Shown here: in pieces, positions 23,665 to 31,906 of the stretch
Position numbering within the stretch: the first letter of the stretch is position 1
Layout of the letters: each line of letters begins with the position of its first letter
Assembly: GCF_000337695.1 (NCBI RefSeq)
Contig: NZ_AOIA01000167.1
Location: 45,080 to 84,133, forward strand
Length of the DNA: 39,054 bases
DNA from: Natronococcus jeotgali DSM 18795
GTDB taxonomy: Archaea; Halobacteriota; Halobacteria; Halobacteriales; Natrialbaceae
Direction of reading: 5' to 3'
Made by a program: the position numbers and the translations under genes
Notes under the pieces: generated by a model
The model's database searches: none
What the model was told of the DNA's origin: nothing
Seen by the model: the letters and a program-made list of their open reading frames with translations, nothing else

Positions 23665-24426
23665 TCAACAGGTCGAGAACCCGCCGTCGACGACCAGCCC
23701 GTGGCCGCTGACGAAGGAGGCCTCGTCGCTGGCCAGAAAGAGGATCGCGTCGGCCACCTCCTCCGGTTCGCCGAGTCGTTTCAGCGGGTACTCTGCGGCC
23801 ATCTCCTCGCGGGCCGCCTCGGGGTCGTCCTCCATCGCCAGGTACTGCTCGAGCAGCGACGTGTCCGTAAAGCCCGGACAGACCGTGTTGGCCCGAACGC
23901 CGTAGGGACCTGCCTCCGCGGCGATCGCCCGCGTGAGGTTCAACACGGCACCCTTGCTCAGCGAGTAGGCCGCCTGCTTGGGCAGTCCGAGGATGCTCGC
24001 CAGCGAGCCGACGTTGACGATCGACCCGTGGCCCTGATCCTTCATGTGCGGCAAGGCGGCGTGACAGCCGTTCCAGACGCCCTTGACGTTGACGTCGATG
24101 ACGAAGTCCCGGATCGAGTCGTCGGTCTCCTCGAGCCGCGAGGAGGGGTGGCCCGTCCCGGCGTTGTTGACGACGATATCGAGCCCGTACTCCTCGGCGA
24201 CGGCGTCGACGACCGCGTGGAACGCCTCGCTGTCGGTGACGTCCAGATCGTGAAACTCCGCGTCGGCTCCCCCGTCGGCGAGTTCGTCCGCAACGGCTTC
24301 CCCGCCGTCGCTGTCGACGTCGGTGACGATCACCCTGGCTCCCTCGTCGGCGAAGCGTTCGGCCGTCGCGCGTCCGATCCCCGACGCCGCGCCCGTGATG
24401 AGTGTCGTCTCGTTCTCGAGTCGCAT
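23665..24426 (-). CDS. SDR-family oxidoreductase (3-oxoacyl-ACP reductase/glucose dehydrogenase-like)
   Basis: A 253-residue classical SDR. TGAASGIGRATAERFADEG is the cofactor loop, and TDVDSDGG after beta2 suggests NAD+. NNAGTG, the VNVGSLASILGLPKQAAYS segment and YSLSKGAVLNLTRAIA carry the catalytic Ser, Tyr and Lys. The C-terminus VSGHGLVVDGGFSTC is normal. Classical SDRs of this kind act on many alcohols and ketones, and a substrate cannot be given. A strong TATATAA box lies about 26 bases before the ATG. Confidence 0.92.
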   Translation of the reverse strand: MRLENETTLITGAASGIGRATAERFADEGARVIVTDVDSDGGEAVADELADGGADAEFHDLDVTDSEAFHAVVDAVAEEYGLDIVVNNAGTGHPSSRLEETDDSIRDFVIDVNVKGVWNGCHAALPHMKDQGHGSIVNVGSLASILGLPKQAAYSLSKGAVLNLTRAIAAEAGPYGVRANTVCPGFTDTSLLEQYLAMEDDPEAAREEMAAEYPLKRLGEPEEVADAILFLASDEASFVSGHGLVVDGGFSTC

Positions 24427-24447
24427 ACGGCGATACTCGGACGCCCG

Positions 24448-24456
24448 TTATATAAA
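24448..24456 (-). promoter_or_regulatory. TATA box of the SDR gene
   Basis: TTTATATAA on the minus strand is centred about 26 bases upstream of the ATG at 24426, with no room for a leader. It is one of the clearest haloarchaeal TATA boxes in the window. Confidence 0.7.
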
Positions 24457-24543
24457 TTCGTTCGTCGTTGCGGGCAGATCAGAAATCAGTGTTCAGAGTA
24501 GGTGGCTACTTTCCAAACGGTGGTAGGTTCCGGCGGACGGTCG

Positions 24544-24951
24544 TCAGAATTCGTCCTCGACGTAGACCCCGATGGCACCGCCGAGGGCACCCAGTCCGAC
24601 AGTGTAGATCGCGACGAAGAACAGCCCGACGAGTCCGAGAATACCGAACGCCGCCGGCGTCCCGCCGACGAGGAGAACGAGCACGAAAAAGCCGACGAGA
24701 GCGATCGGGAGTAGCGCGACCAGCCCCGCGAACGCGCCGACTTTCAGTCCGTCGTCGGTGTCACCGCCCTCGAGGTAGCCGGCGACGGTACCCCCGAGCA
24801 CCGGCGACAGCGGGACGAACGAGAGGACGATTCCGACGACGCCGCCGATGACGGCGTTGAGCGCGGTACTCGTGTCGCGTCCGGGGTCCTGTTCGTCGAC
24901 GGGCGGCGGCGTCGAGTTCTCGAGCGTCGGCGGCGGGTCGTTCGGAGCCAT
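24544..24951 (-). CDS. DUF5518-type small membrane protein
   Basis: A 135-residue protein with a proline-rich N-terminus (about 35 residues), then three or four hydrophobic segments rich in Gly, Ala and Val with the motif GGTVAGYLEGGDTDDGLKVGAF between the first and second. This pattern is the haloarchaeal DUF5518 family, of unknown function. The tail ends VYVEDEF. The protein is probably in the cytoplasmic membrane. A TATATAAAA box lies about 26 bases before the ATG at 24951. Confidence 0.8.
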   Translation of the reverse strand: MAPNDPPPTLENSTPPPVDEQDPGRDTSTALNAVIGGVVGIVLSFVPLSPVLGGTVAGYLEGGDTDDGLKVGAFAGLVALLPIALVGFFVLVLLVGGTPAAFGILGLVGLFFVAIYTVGLGALGGAIGVYVEDEF

Positions 24952-24971
24952 ACGCCAATTATTGATCGATG

Positions 24972-24981
24972 TTTTATATAT
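24972..24981 (-). promoter_or_regulatory. TATA box of the DUF5518 gene
   Basis: ATATATAAAA on the minus strand is about 26 bases upstream of the ATG at 24951, consistent with a leaderless start. A+T content is far above the surroundings. Confidence 0.7.
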
Positions 24982-25107
24982 CTGGCTGCCAGGTCGCCGT
25001 AGTGGACGGAACGATCCCCGACGAAAACGCCGGTCGTCACGTTCCGACCGCCAGCAGGCCCACCCAACGCGGCTCTTCCTGCGAGTACGGAACAGGACCC
25101 GCTCGGC

Positions 25108-26175
25108 TCAGAACTCGCGCAGTTCCTCGAGGACCGCCTGGGCGCTGCCGTCAGCGATGGCCTCGCGGGCCCGCTCGAGACCCGCCTCGAGGCTGTCGAC
25201 GTCCCGGCGGGCGTACATCCTGAAGGCGCCGTTGAGCGCGACGGCGTCGGCGAACTGGTCGTCGCGTTCCCCGGCTAGGACGTCCTCGGTGATCGCCGCG
25301 GAGTCGGCGGCGACGTCGTCGACTGCCAGATCCTCGCTCTCCATCTCCATGCCGTACTCGGCGGTCTCGATCTCGTAGTCCACCAGTTCTTCGCCGGCGT
25401 TCCACTCGGCGACCTTCGTGTACCCCGGCCGGATGTCGTCGTACCCCTCCATCCCCTGGAAGAAGATCGCCCGCGAGAACTCGAGTTCCTCGCTTTCTGC
25501 CATGAGGTCGGTCAGCTTCTTCGCGAACGCGAGGTGGTAAAAGGAGCCGAGGTGGACGTCGGCCTCGGCGGGGTTGGCGACCGTCTCGATCGTGTTGACG
25601 AAGGTTCGGACGCCCATCTCGTCGCGTCGCTCGAAGAGGTCGTCGATCCCGGGGTTGAACGCGGGCTGGTAGTAGAAGCCGAACCCGGTCTCGTCGACCA
25701 TCTCGGCGCTGGCTCCGGGCTCGAGATCGGTTCGAACGCCCAGTTCGTCCAGCACGTGTTTGTACGCCGTCTCCTTCTGGGTCGGAACGCCGTCCCCGGA
25801 GTGGACGACGACGGGCGTTCCGGCCGCGGCGGCGACGACGCCGGCGCCGACGCCGAGCAGCGCGGAGGTGTGCTTGCCGTCGTAGTTCGCGCCGCAGTCG
25901 ACGGGGTCGCACTCGGGTGCGGCCGTAAGCACCGACTCCTCGCGCATGACGTCGGCGTAGGCCGCCAGCTCCTCGGGGGTGTTTCGCTTCCAGCGATTCG
26001 CGAGCCAGAACGCGCCCAGGGTCGTCTCCTCGGGCTCGCCCGCGAGGATCCGCCGGAGCGCCTCGCGGGCCTGCTCGCGGGTCATGTCGTCGGCCGACTT
26101 CGGTCCCGAACCGACGACCTCGGTTAGCAGCCGCTTGAGCGGCCACTCGCCGAACGTATCGGATGGCTGAGTCAT
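25108..26175 (-). CDS. Anthranilate phosphoribosyltransferase-like protein (TrpD2-like)
   Basis: A 355-residue protein with the TrpD/nucleoside phosphorylase fold: an N-terminal helical domain (WPLKRLLTEVVGSGPKSADD then LRRILAGEPEETTLGAFWLA) and a larger alpha/beta domain. In true TrpD a GTGGD loop binds the pyrophosphate; here the same place reads CGANYDGKHTSALLG, so the canonical motif is absent. The later VVHSGDGVPTQKET, HLGSFYHLAFAKKLTDL and FFQGMEGYDDIRPG segments are conserved in relatives often annotated as TrpD2. These relatives are reported to bind nucleic acid and are not tryptophan enzymes. Start ATG 26175 is chosen over an upstream Met that reaches past the TATA-like region. No trp genes are nearby. 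Confidence 0.75.
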   Translation of the reverse strand: MTQPSDTFGEWPLKRLLTEVVGSGPKSADDMTREQAREALRRILAGEPEETTLGAFWLANRWKRNTPEELAAYADVMREESVLTAAPECDPVDCGANYDGKHTSALLGVGAGVVAAAAGTPVVVHSGDGVPTQKETAYKHVLDELGVRTDLEPGASAEMVDETGFGFYYQPAFNPGIDDLFERRDEMGVRTFVNTIETVANPAEADVHLGSFYHLAFAKKLTDLMAESEELEFSRAIFFQGMEGYDDIRPGYTKVAEWNAGEELVDYEIETAEYGMEMESEDLAVDDVAADSAAITEDVLAGERDDQFADAVALNGAFRMYARRDVDSLEAGLERAREAIADGSAQAVLEELREF

Positions 26176-26335
26176 AGGCCGTCGTTGGCCAAGCGGGCGC
26201 AAAAGATTCCCGTTTCCGGCGCTTTTTCGGGGCCATCTCCGACGCCGGACGACGCGGTCGGGGACGGAGCGGACCTCGCTCTCGAGGCGGTTTCGCGGTT
26301 CGTGGCCGTCCCGAGGGCCGGCTCAGCGAGTCGTC

Positions 26336-26770
26336 TCAGCGAACGATCGTCACCGGGACCGGGGAGCGCCGGGTCACGCTCTCGGCGACGCTGCCCAGCA
26401 GGACGCGGCTCGCACCCGAGCGGCCGTGGCTCCCCATGACGATCCCGTCGACGTCGTGCTCGGCCGCGTAGTCGACGATCGAGCGGGTGACCGCTCCCGT
26501 GACCCACTCCGTCTCGAGGTCGACCCCCCGCTCGGCGGCCGTCTCGCGGGCCTCCTCGAGGAGCGTCTCCGCCTGCCGCTCGTAGTTCTCCTCGATCCGC
26601 TCGTAGTCGGCCGTGATGCTGCCCTCGATCCCGGTCGCCGCGTAGAACTTTCGCGGGTCGACGACGTGTATCGCCGTGATCGTCGCGTCCGGGTGGGTCT
26701 CGAGGGCGTACTCGAGGGCCTCGGTCGACCGCTCCGAGTCGTCGATCGGAACCAGCACGCTGGAAACCAT
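26336..26770 (-). CDS. Universal stress protein (UspA family)
   Basis: A 144-residue single-domain Usp. MVSSVLVPIDDSERSTEALE is the N-terminal strand-helix, VDGIVMGSHGRSGASRVLLG carries the ATP-binding G-x2-G-x9-G(S/T) motif, and the last strand SPVPVTIVR closes the fold. An upstream Met in the same frame would add nine residues; the start MVSSVLVP is preferred because a TTTATGG box is about 27 bases before it. Usp proteins support survival under stress, and many haloarchaea encode dozens. Confidence 0.9.
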   Translation of the reverse strand: MVSSVLVPIDDSERSTEALEYALETHPDATITAIHVVDPRKFYAATGIEGSITADYERIEENYERQAETLLEEARETAAERGVDLETEWVTGAVTRSIVDYAAEHDVDGIVMGSHGRSGASRVLLGSVAESVTRRSPVPVTIVR

Positions 26771-26822
26771 GGCGATACCTACGGGAACCAACGCCATAAA
26801 CGGATTCCCCGGATCGAGGGGG

Positions 26823-29800
26823 CTACTCGAGCGCGGCGTCGATGACCTCGATCGGCGTCGGGGGGGCCTCGACGTCCCCGTCGCGGTTCTGAAGCTGCGT
26901 GCGACAGGAGGCGCCGGGCGCGACGACCCGCTCGCCGGGGCTCGCCTCGACCTGGTCGTAGAGGATCGAGGCGATGGCGTCGCTCATCGAGCCGTGTTCG
27001 GCCTCGTAGCCGAAGCTGCCGGCCATCCCGCAACAACCCGAGTCGAGGGGGTCGACGGCGTAGCCGGTTCGCCGGAGGACGCCGACGGCGTGGTGATCTT
27101 TCGCCGTCGCCTTCTGGTGGCAGTGGCCGTGGTAGGTCAGCGACTCGTCGGGGGCGTCGAACGCGAGCCGTTCGTCCAGCCGGAACGTATCGAGGTACTC
27201 GCAGATCCCGTAGCTCGCCTCCGCCAGGGTTCGGGCGTCCTCGTCGGAGAGCAAGTCGAGGTAGTCCGACTGGAGCATGACCGCGTCCGAGGGCTCGATC
27301 ACGACGACGTCCCAGCCGTCCTCGACCAGCGGCGCCAGCGCACGGACGTTCTCGCGGGCGGTCGCCTCGGCCCGCTCGAGAAAGCCCTTCGAGAACGCTG
27401 GTCGGCCCGTGTCGTCCAGGTCGTCGGGCACCTTGACGGGGACGCCCGCGGCCTCGAGAACGCGCACGGCGGCCTTGCCCGCCTCGGGGTGGCTGTAGGT
27501 GGTGTAGGGGTCGGGGTAGACGATCGCCTTTCGCTCGGGCGCGCGCGAATCGTCCGTCCGCTCACGGGACTGCGTCCCGTTCGCGCGATCCGCGGAATCG
27601 GTCGGCTCCCTCGCCGCTCGCGCTTCCAGCGCTCGCCGCTCCGAGGTGGCCGCGCCACCTCGCTCTTCGAACCAGTCCCGGAACGTCATCGGGCGAAACG
27701 ACGGCAGCGGCCGATCGGCGTCGATCCCGATCGTCGCCTCGAGGAACGCCCGGGCGCCGGGAAGCTTCGGGGCCGCCGTCGAGAGCAGCGGGAGTCTCGA
27801 GCCCCACCGCGAGAGGGTGGCGACGTTCGCGAAGAGGCGATCCCGCAGCGACGAGCCGTTTCGCTCGTGGTACTCGTGGGTGACCTCCGCTTTGAGTTTG
27901 GCCATGTCGACCTCGCTCGGACAGTCGATCGCACACCCCTTGCAGCCGATACAGAGGTCCATCACCTCCTCGACGAACTCGTCGGAGAAGGCCTCGCCCG
28001 GATCGAGGTCGCCGCTCATCGCCTGCCGGAGCGCGTTCGCCCGCCCGCGGGTGCTCGCGATCTCCTCCTCGCTCGCCCGGAACGTCGGACACATCACGCC
28101 GCCCGTCGTGGACTGCTCGCCCCGGCAGCCGCCACAGCCGTGGCAGAGTTCGACCATCCCCTGGAAGCCGTTGTCGTTGTCCCACTCGAGTGTGGGCTCG
28201 AAGCCGGGTTCGAACGCGTAGTCGGGGCCGAACCGGTGGTTTTCGGTCATCTCGGTGGGGTCGTCGTCGCGGAAGACGACCTGCCCGGGGTTGAGCAGCC
28301 AGTCGGGGTCGAACGCCGTCTTGAGCTCCTGGAAGGTCTCCCACAGCTCCTCGCCGTACAGCTTCCGGTTCCACTGGGTGCGCGCGCGGCCGTCGCCGTG
28401 CTCGCCCGAGACCGAGCCGTCGTACTCGACGACGAGATCCGTGACGGCGTCGGCGATCGACGACATCTCCTCGAGCCCCGCCTCGGTCTTCGTGTCGATC
28501 AGCGGGCGGATGTGGAGGACGCCGGGCCCGGCGTGGGCGTAGAAGCTGGCGTAGGTGTCGTGGTCCTCGAGGACGGCCTGGAAGTCCGCGACGAACGCCG
28601 GAAGGTTCTCGGGCGGGACGGCGGTGTCCTCGAGGAAGGCGATATGCTTCTCGTCGGTCGTCCGCGAGAGCAAGATCGGGAGCCCGGACTTGCGCAGCTT
28701 CCAGATCTGGCTGCGGCTCTCGGCGTCGTGAGCCTCGATCGCGTCGAACGCCCGGACCGCCTCGTCGGCGCCGACCCGCTGCGCTTCGGGGTCGGCGTCG
28801 CCGACGGGGTCGACCGACGGACAGCGATCGGCCAGCAGGTTCGCCACCCGTCGCTCCCCGTCGACGGCGTCCTCGGCGTAGAACTCGACGATGAGGACCG
28901 CGCCGGTTCCCTCGGGGAGCATCTCGGTGACGGGCGCGAACTCGGCGGTCCCCCGCGCGAGGTCGATCAGCACGTCGTCGATGACCTCGACCGCGGCCGC
29001 GTCGTGGTCGACGATCGCCGCCACGTCGTCCATCGCCTCGAGAACGGTGTCGTAGGCGAGCAGGGCCATGCTCTTCGTCTCGGGCACGGGCTCGAGCGAG
29101 ACGGTCGCCTCGGTGACGATCGCGAGCGTGCCCTCGCTGCCACAGCACAGCTTCGCGAGGTTGACCGTCCCACCCTCGGCATCGGGCTCGCCGACGCCCC
29201 GAGTCGCGCCGCGGGCGTCCTCGACTAACCAGTCCAGATTGTACCCCGAGACGTTGCGCTTGAGATCGGGGTAGGTCTCCTCGATCAGGTCGCCCCGCTC
29301 CTCGAGGATCCGCGCGACCGCGGCGTAGATCGCCGCCTCGAGGTCGTCGCCGTCGGCGAGGTCGGGCAGGTCCTCGATGGCGACCTCGCCGAACCGCGTG
29401 CGGGTGCCGTCCGCGAGGACGACCTCCACCTCCTCGACGTAGGCGTCGGTCTTGCCGTACCGCAGGGAGTGGGCGCCCGTCGAGTTGTTGCCGATCGCAC
29501 CGCCCAGCGCGCTCTTGTCGCCCCAGGCGGGGTCGGGCGCGAACTTCAGTCCGTGGGGCTCGAGGGTCTCGTTGAGCGTCTCGAGGTAGATTCCGGGCTG
29601 GGCGGTCGCCCGACGGGCGTCGGGGTCGACGTCGACGACGCCGTCTATGTACTGCGTGAAATCGAGCACGACGGCCTCGTTGACCGTCTGACCCGCGAGG
29701 CTCGTCCCGCCGCCGCGTGGCAACACCGGGATCCCCCGCTCGGCGCAGTACTCGACGGTTGCGGCGACGTCGTCGGCCGAGCGCGGGAAGACGACCGCGA

Positions 29801-29993
29801 TGGGAGTCACCTCGTAGACGCTCGCGTCGGTCGCGTACAGCTCCCGCGAGTACGAATCGGCGCGCACGTCGCCGCCGACGAGACCGCCGATGTCCTCGAC
29901 CAGCGCCGGCCGATCGACGTCGTCGCTCCGGTAGTCGTAGTCGGCTCTCGGATCGTCGGCCGGATCCGACCGGGAGGGTGGCGTCGTCGTCAT
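26823..29993 (-). CDS. FAD/Fe-S fused 2-hydroxyacid dehydrogenase (GlcD-GlcF fusion, YdiJ-like)
   Basis: A 1056-residue fusion. Residues about 50-240 are the FAD-binding PCMH domain (VLPRGGGTSLAGQTVNEAV and GNNSTGAHSLRYGKTDAYV), 260-560 the FAD oxidase C domain (GEHGDGRARTQWN and LLNPGQVV). Two Cys clusters follow, CHGCGGC at about 617 and CIGCKGCAIDCPS at about 680, for 4Fe-4S centres. The last part has a Cys-Cys-Gly domain (CHQKATAKDHHAV and GCCGMAGSFGYEAEHG near 986). Close relatives oxidise D-2-hydroxyglutarate or D-lactate; I would not choose between them. Residues about 778-819 form a polar, low-complexity linker containing two perfect DNA hairpins. No obvious TATA box precedes the ATG. 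Confidence 0.88.
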   Translation of the reverse strand: MTTTPPSRSDPADDPRADYDYRSDDVDRPALVEDIGGLVGGDVRADSYSRELYATDASVYEVTPIAVVFPRSADDVAATVEYCAERGIPVLPRGGGTSLAGQTVNEAVVLDFTQYIDGVVDVDPDARRATAQPGIYLETLNETLEPHGLKFAPDPAWGDKSALGGAIGNNSTGAHSLRYGKTDAYVEEVEVVLADGTRTRFGEVAIEDLPDLADGDDLEAAIYAAVARILEERGDLIEETYPDLKRNVSGYNLDWLVEDARGATRGVGEPDAEGGTVNLAKLCCGSEGTLAIVTEATVSLEPVPETKSMALLAYDTVLEAMDDVAAIVDHDAAAVEVIDDVLIDLARGTAEFAPVTEMLPEGTGAVLIVEFYAEDAVDGERRVANLLADRCPSVDPVGDADPEAQRVGADEAVRAFDAIEAHDAESRSQIWKLRKSGLPILLSRTTDEKHIAFLEDTAVPPENLPAFVADFQAVLEDHDTYASFYAHAGPGVLHIRPLIDTKTEAGLEEMSSIADAVTDLVVEYDGSVSGEHGDGRARTQWNRKLYGEELWETFQELKTAFDPDWLLNPGQVVFRDDDPTEMTENHRFGPDYAFEPGFEPTLEWDNDNGFQGMVELCHGCGGCRGEQSTTGGVMCPTFRASEEEIASTRGRANALRQAMSGDLDPGEAFSDEFVEEVMDLCIGCKGCAIDCPSEVDMAKLKAEVTHEYHERNGSSLRDRLFANVATLSRWGSRLPLLSTAAPKLPGARAFLEATIGIDADRPLPSFRPMTFRDWFEERGGAATSERRALEARAAREPTDSADRANGTQSRERTDDSRAPERKAIVYPDPYTTYSHPEAGKAAVRVLEAAGVPVKVPDDLDDTGRPAFSKGFLERAEATARENVRALAPLVEDGWDVVVIEPSDAVMLQSDYLDLLSDEDARTLAEASYGICEYLDTFRLDERLAFDAPDESLTYHGHCHQKATAKDHHAVGVLRRTGYAVDPLDSGCCGMAGSFGYEAEHGSMSDAIASILYDQVEASPGERVVAPGASCRTQLQNRDGDVEAPPTPIEVIDAALE
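27564..27662. repeat. Paired short hairpins inside the FAD/Fe-S gene
   Basis: Two perfect inverted repeats with three-base loops: ACGGGAC-TGC-GTCCCGT at 27564-27580 and CGAGGTGGC-CGC-GCCACCTCG at 27642-27662. They fall in the polar linker of the FAD/Fe-S protein and keep the reading frame. The surrounding bases do not resemble coding sequence of the family. Confidence 0.6.
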
Positions 29994-30687
29994 TGGCGGG
30001 TCCGGAGTTCGTCCACGCCGGGCGTTCCTGTCGCGATACCCGATCGATCGCCGAGAACCGCAGGGGGACGGTCACCGCCGCGCTCGAGGGAGAGTCCAAC
30101 GGTCATCGTCCGTCCATGAGAGGACGCCGCATATAGATGCTGGGCTAGAGGACGGTGTTTCGTCGGCGCCGACAGGGGACGTCGGCGGCTTCGGCTACGA
30201 GCGCGAGGTGGGCCACCCGATCGATCCCGAGTCGTAGTCGCTCGCCGGAAGTCTCGGTCTCCGTAGATAGTACGGCATTCGAGAAGTCTGTCGATCGACG
30301 GTCGTCGGCGCCCGGATTCTCGCCCGTCGCGTATCCTCCCGAACGATCGAACGCGCCGTTCGAGCGAAGGGTCGACCGTTCCGGGGTTCCGTCCGAAATC
30401 GTCCCGCTCGAGATTGGTGCGCTATCGTGATAGTCTCTACTGCGTTCTACTCCTCGGACCGTACGCTTATCCGACATACCACGGGAACCGTTCGAAACGG
30501 ATCGAAGCCGACCGTCGAGGCCGGCCTCGCGGATCGCGCGGTGTTCGTCTTCTGAGCATCGTCCGCCGGACGAGTCCCTCGAAAACGCTGTCACTTCGGT
30601 CGGGGCGGAGTCCCGTCGGCTACGGGGATCGGGTGTGGTCTGGGTGCGCACCACAATACCTAATGCGGGGTTCGCGTACTATCCACT
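29994..30687. other. Long spacer before the acyl-CoA dehydrogenase
   Basis: A stretch of about 690 bases with no gene I can support. A minus-strand frame (30145-30654) of 169 residues is open, but most of it is rich in Ser, Arg, Thr and Gly with no family look. Its last 35 residues (ERLRLGIDRVAHLALVAEAA onward) are more protein-like, so a decayed gene end is possible. A CCGTT-CGA-AACGG repeat lies at 30488-30500. Promoter elements for the next gene occupy the last 60 bases. Confidence 0.4.
30634..30664 (+). promoter_or_regulatory. Promoter and candidate operator of the acyl-CoA dehydrogenase
   Basis: TGTGGT-N10-ACCACA (30634-30655) is a perfect 6-base inverted repeat immediately ahead of the AATACCTAATG A+T island, about 28 bases before the ATG at 30688. 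A protein bound there would cover the BRE-TATA region. The repeat is seen; the regulator is inferred. Confidence 0.45.
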
Positions 30688-31851
30688 ATGCTGGACTTCG
30701 TACAGCTCGAGGCCGATCTCGATCGGGAAGAGCGGATGATCCGGGACACGGCTCGAGAGTTCGTCGAGGAGCGCGTCAAACCCGACGTCGGCGACCACTT
30801 CGAGAGCGGAACCTTTCCGACGGAACTGATCCCGAAGATGGGCGACCTCGGGTTCTACGCGCCGAACCTCGAGGGGTACGGCTCGCCGAACGTCTCGGAG
30901 ACGGCGTACGGACTTCTCATGCAGGAGCTCGAGGCGGGCGATTCGGGGCTGCGCTCGATGGCTTCGGTCCAGGGCGCGCTCGTGATGTACCCGATCCGGG
31001 CCTACGGGAGCGAGGCCCAGAAGGAGAAGTGGCTGCCCGCGCTGGGCGAGGGCGAGGCCGTAGGCTGTTTCGGCCTGACCGAACCGGGACACGGGTCGAA
31101 CCCCTCGGCGATGGAGACCACCGCCGAGAGAGACGGCGACGGCTACGTCCTGAACGGTTCGAAGACCTGGATCACGAACGCGCCGATCGCCGACGTCGCG
31201 ATCGTCTGGGCGCGGGATCGCTCGGGCGAGGACGACCCCGTCCGCGGGTTCCTGGTCGAGACCGATCGGGACGGCGTCTCGACGAACGAGATCGACGGGA
31301 AGCTCTCGCTGCGGGCCTCGATCACCGGCGAGGTCGGGCTGAACGACGTGTCCGTCCCCGAAGAGAGCGTCCTGCCCGGCGTCTCGGGGATGAAGGGGCC
31401 GCTGTCCTGTCTCACGCAGGCCCGCTACGGGATCGCCTGGGGCGCGGTCGGGGCCGCGCGGGACTGCTTCGAGGAGGCTCGCGCCTACGCCACCGAGCGC
31501 GAGCAGTTCGGCGGGCCGATCGGGCGGTTTCAGCTCCAGCAGGAGAAACTCGCGGAGATGGCGACCCAGATCACGCTCGCACAGCTGCTGGCCTACCGCC
31601 TGGCCGAGCTGAAAGAACGCGGCGAGATGCGCCCCCAGCACGTCTCGATGGCCAAGCGTAACAACGTCCGGACGGCCCGCGAGCAGTCGCGGGTCGCCCG
31701 CGAGATGCTCGGCGGGAACGGGATCACCACGGACTACTCGCCGATGCGCCACATGGCGAACATGGAGACGGTCTACACCTACGAGGGGACCCACGACATC
31801 CACACGCTCGTCCTCGGCGAGGAGCTGACGGGGTTTCAGGCGTTCACGTAG
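30688..31851 (+). CDS. Acyl-CoA dehydrogenase (glutaryl-CoA dehydrogenase-like)
   Basis: A 387-residue FAD enzyme. AVGCFGLTEPGHGSNPSAME and VLNGSKTWITNAPIADVAIV are the first and second acyl-CoA dehydrogenase signatures, and the C-terminal EMLGGNGITTDYSPMRHMAN then YEGTHDIHTLVLGEELTG holds the catalytic Glu (YEGTHDIH) in the position used by glutaryl-CoA dehydrogenases. The Glu position and SVQGALVMYPI fit that group better than short-chain dehydrogenases. Glutaryl-CoA dehydrogenase oxidises and decarboxylates glutaryl-CoA to crotonyl-CoA. Annotations in haloarchaea often say only acyl-CoA dehydrogenase. No other beta-oxidation gene is adjacent. Confidence 0.9.
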   Translation: MLDFVQLEADLDREERMIRDTAREFVEERVKPDVGDHFESGTFPTELIPKMGDLGFYAPNLEGYGSPNVSETAYGLLMQELEAGDSGLRSMASVQGALVMYPIRAYGSEAQKEKWLPALGEGEAVGCFGLTEPGHGSNPSAMETTAERDGDGYVLNGSKTWITNAPIADVAIVWARDRSGEDDPVRGFLVETDRDGVSTNEIDGKLSLRASITGEVGLNDVSVPEESVLPGVSGMKGPLSCLTQARYGIAWGAVGAARDCFEEARAYATEREQFGGPIGRFQLQQEKLAEMATQITLAQLLAYRLAELKERGEMRPQHVSMAKRNNVRTAREQSRVAREMLGGNGITTDYSPMRHMANMETVYTYEGTHDIHTLVLGEELTGFQAFT

Positions 31852-31906
31852 CGCCGCCCCGCGGCCGTTCGGATCGTTTCGGTCCCCGCCGCCCGCTCGA
31901 GTCGAG

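Noticed and set aside
30145-30654. Possible 169-residue gene in the spacer before the acyl-CoA dehydrogenase
   Set aside because: Most of it is low-complexity and unrecognisable; only its last part looks protein-like, so it is treated as spacer with a possible remnant.
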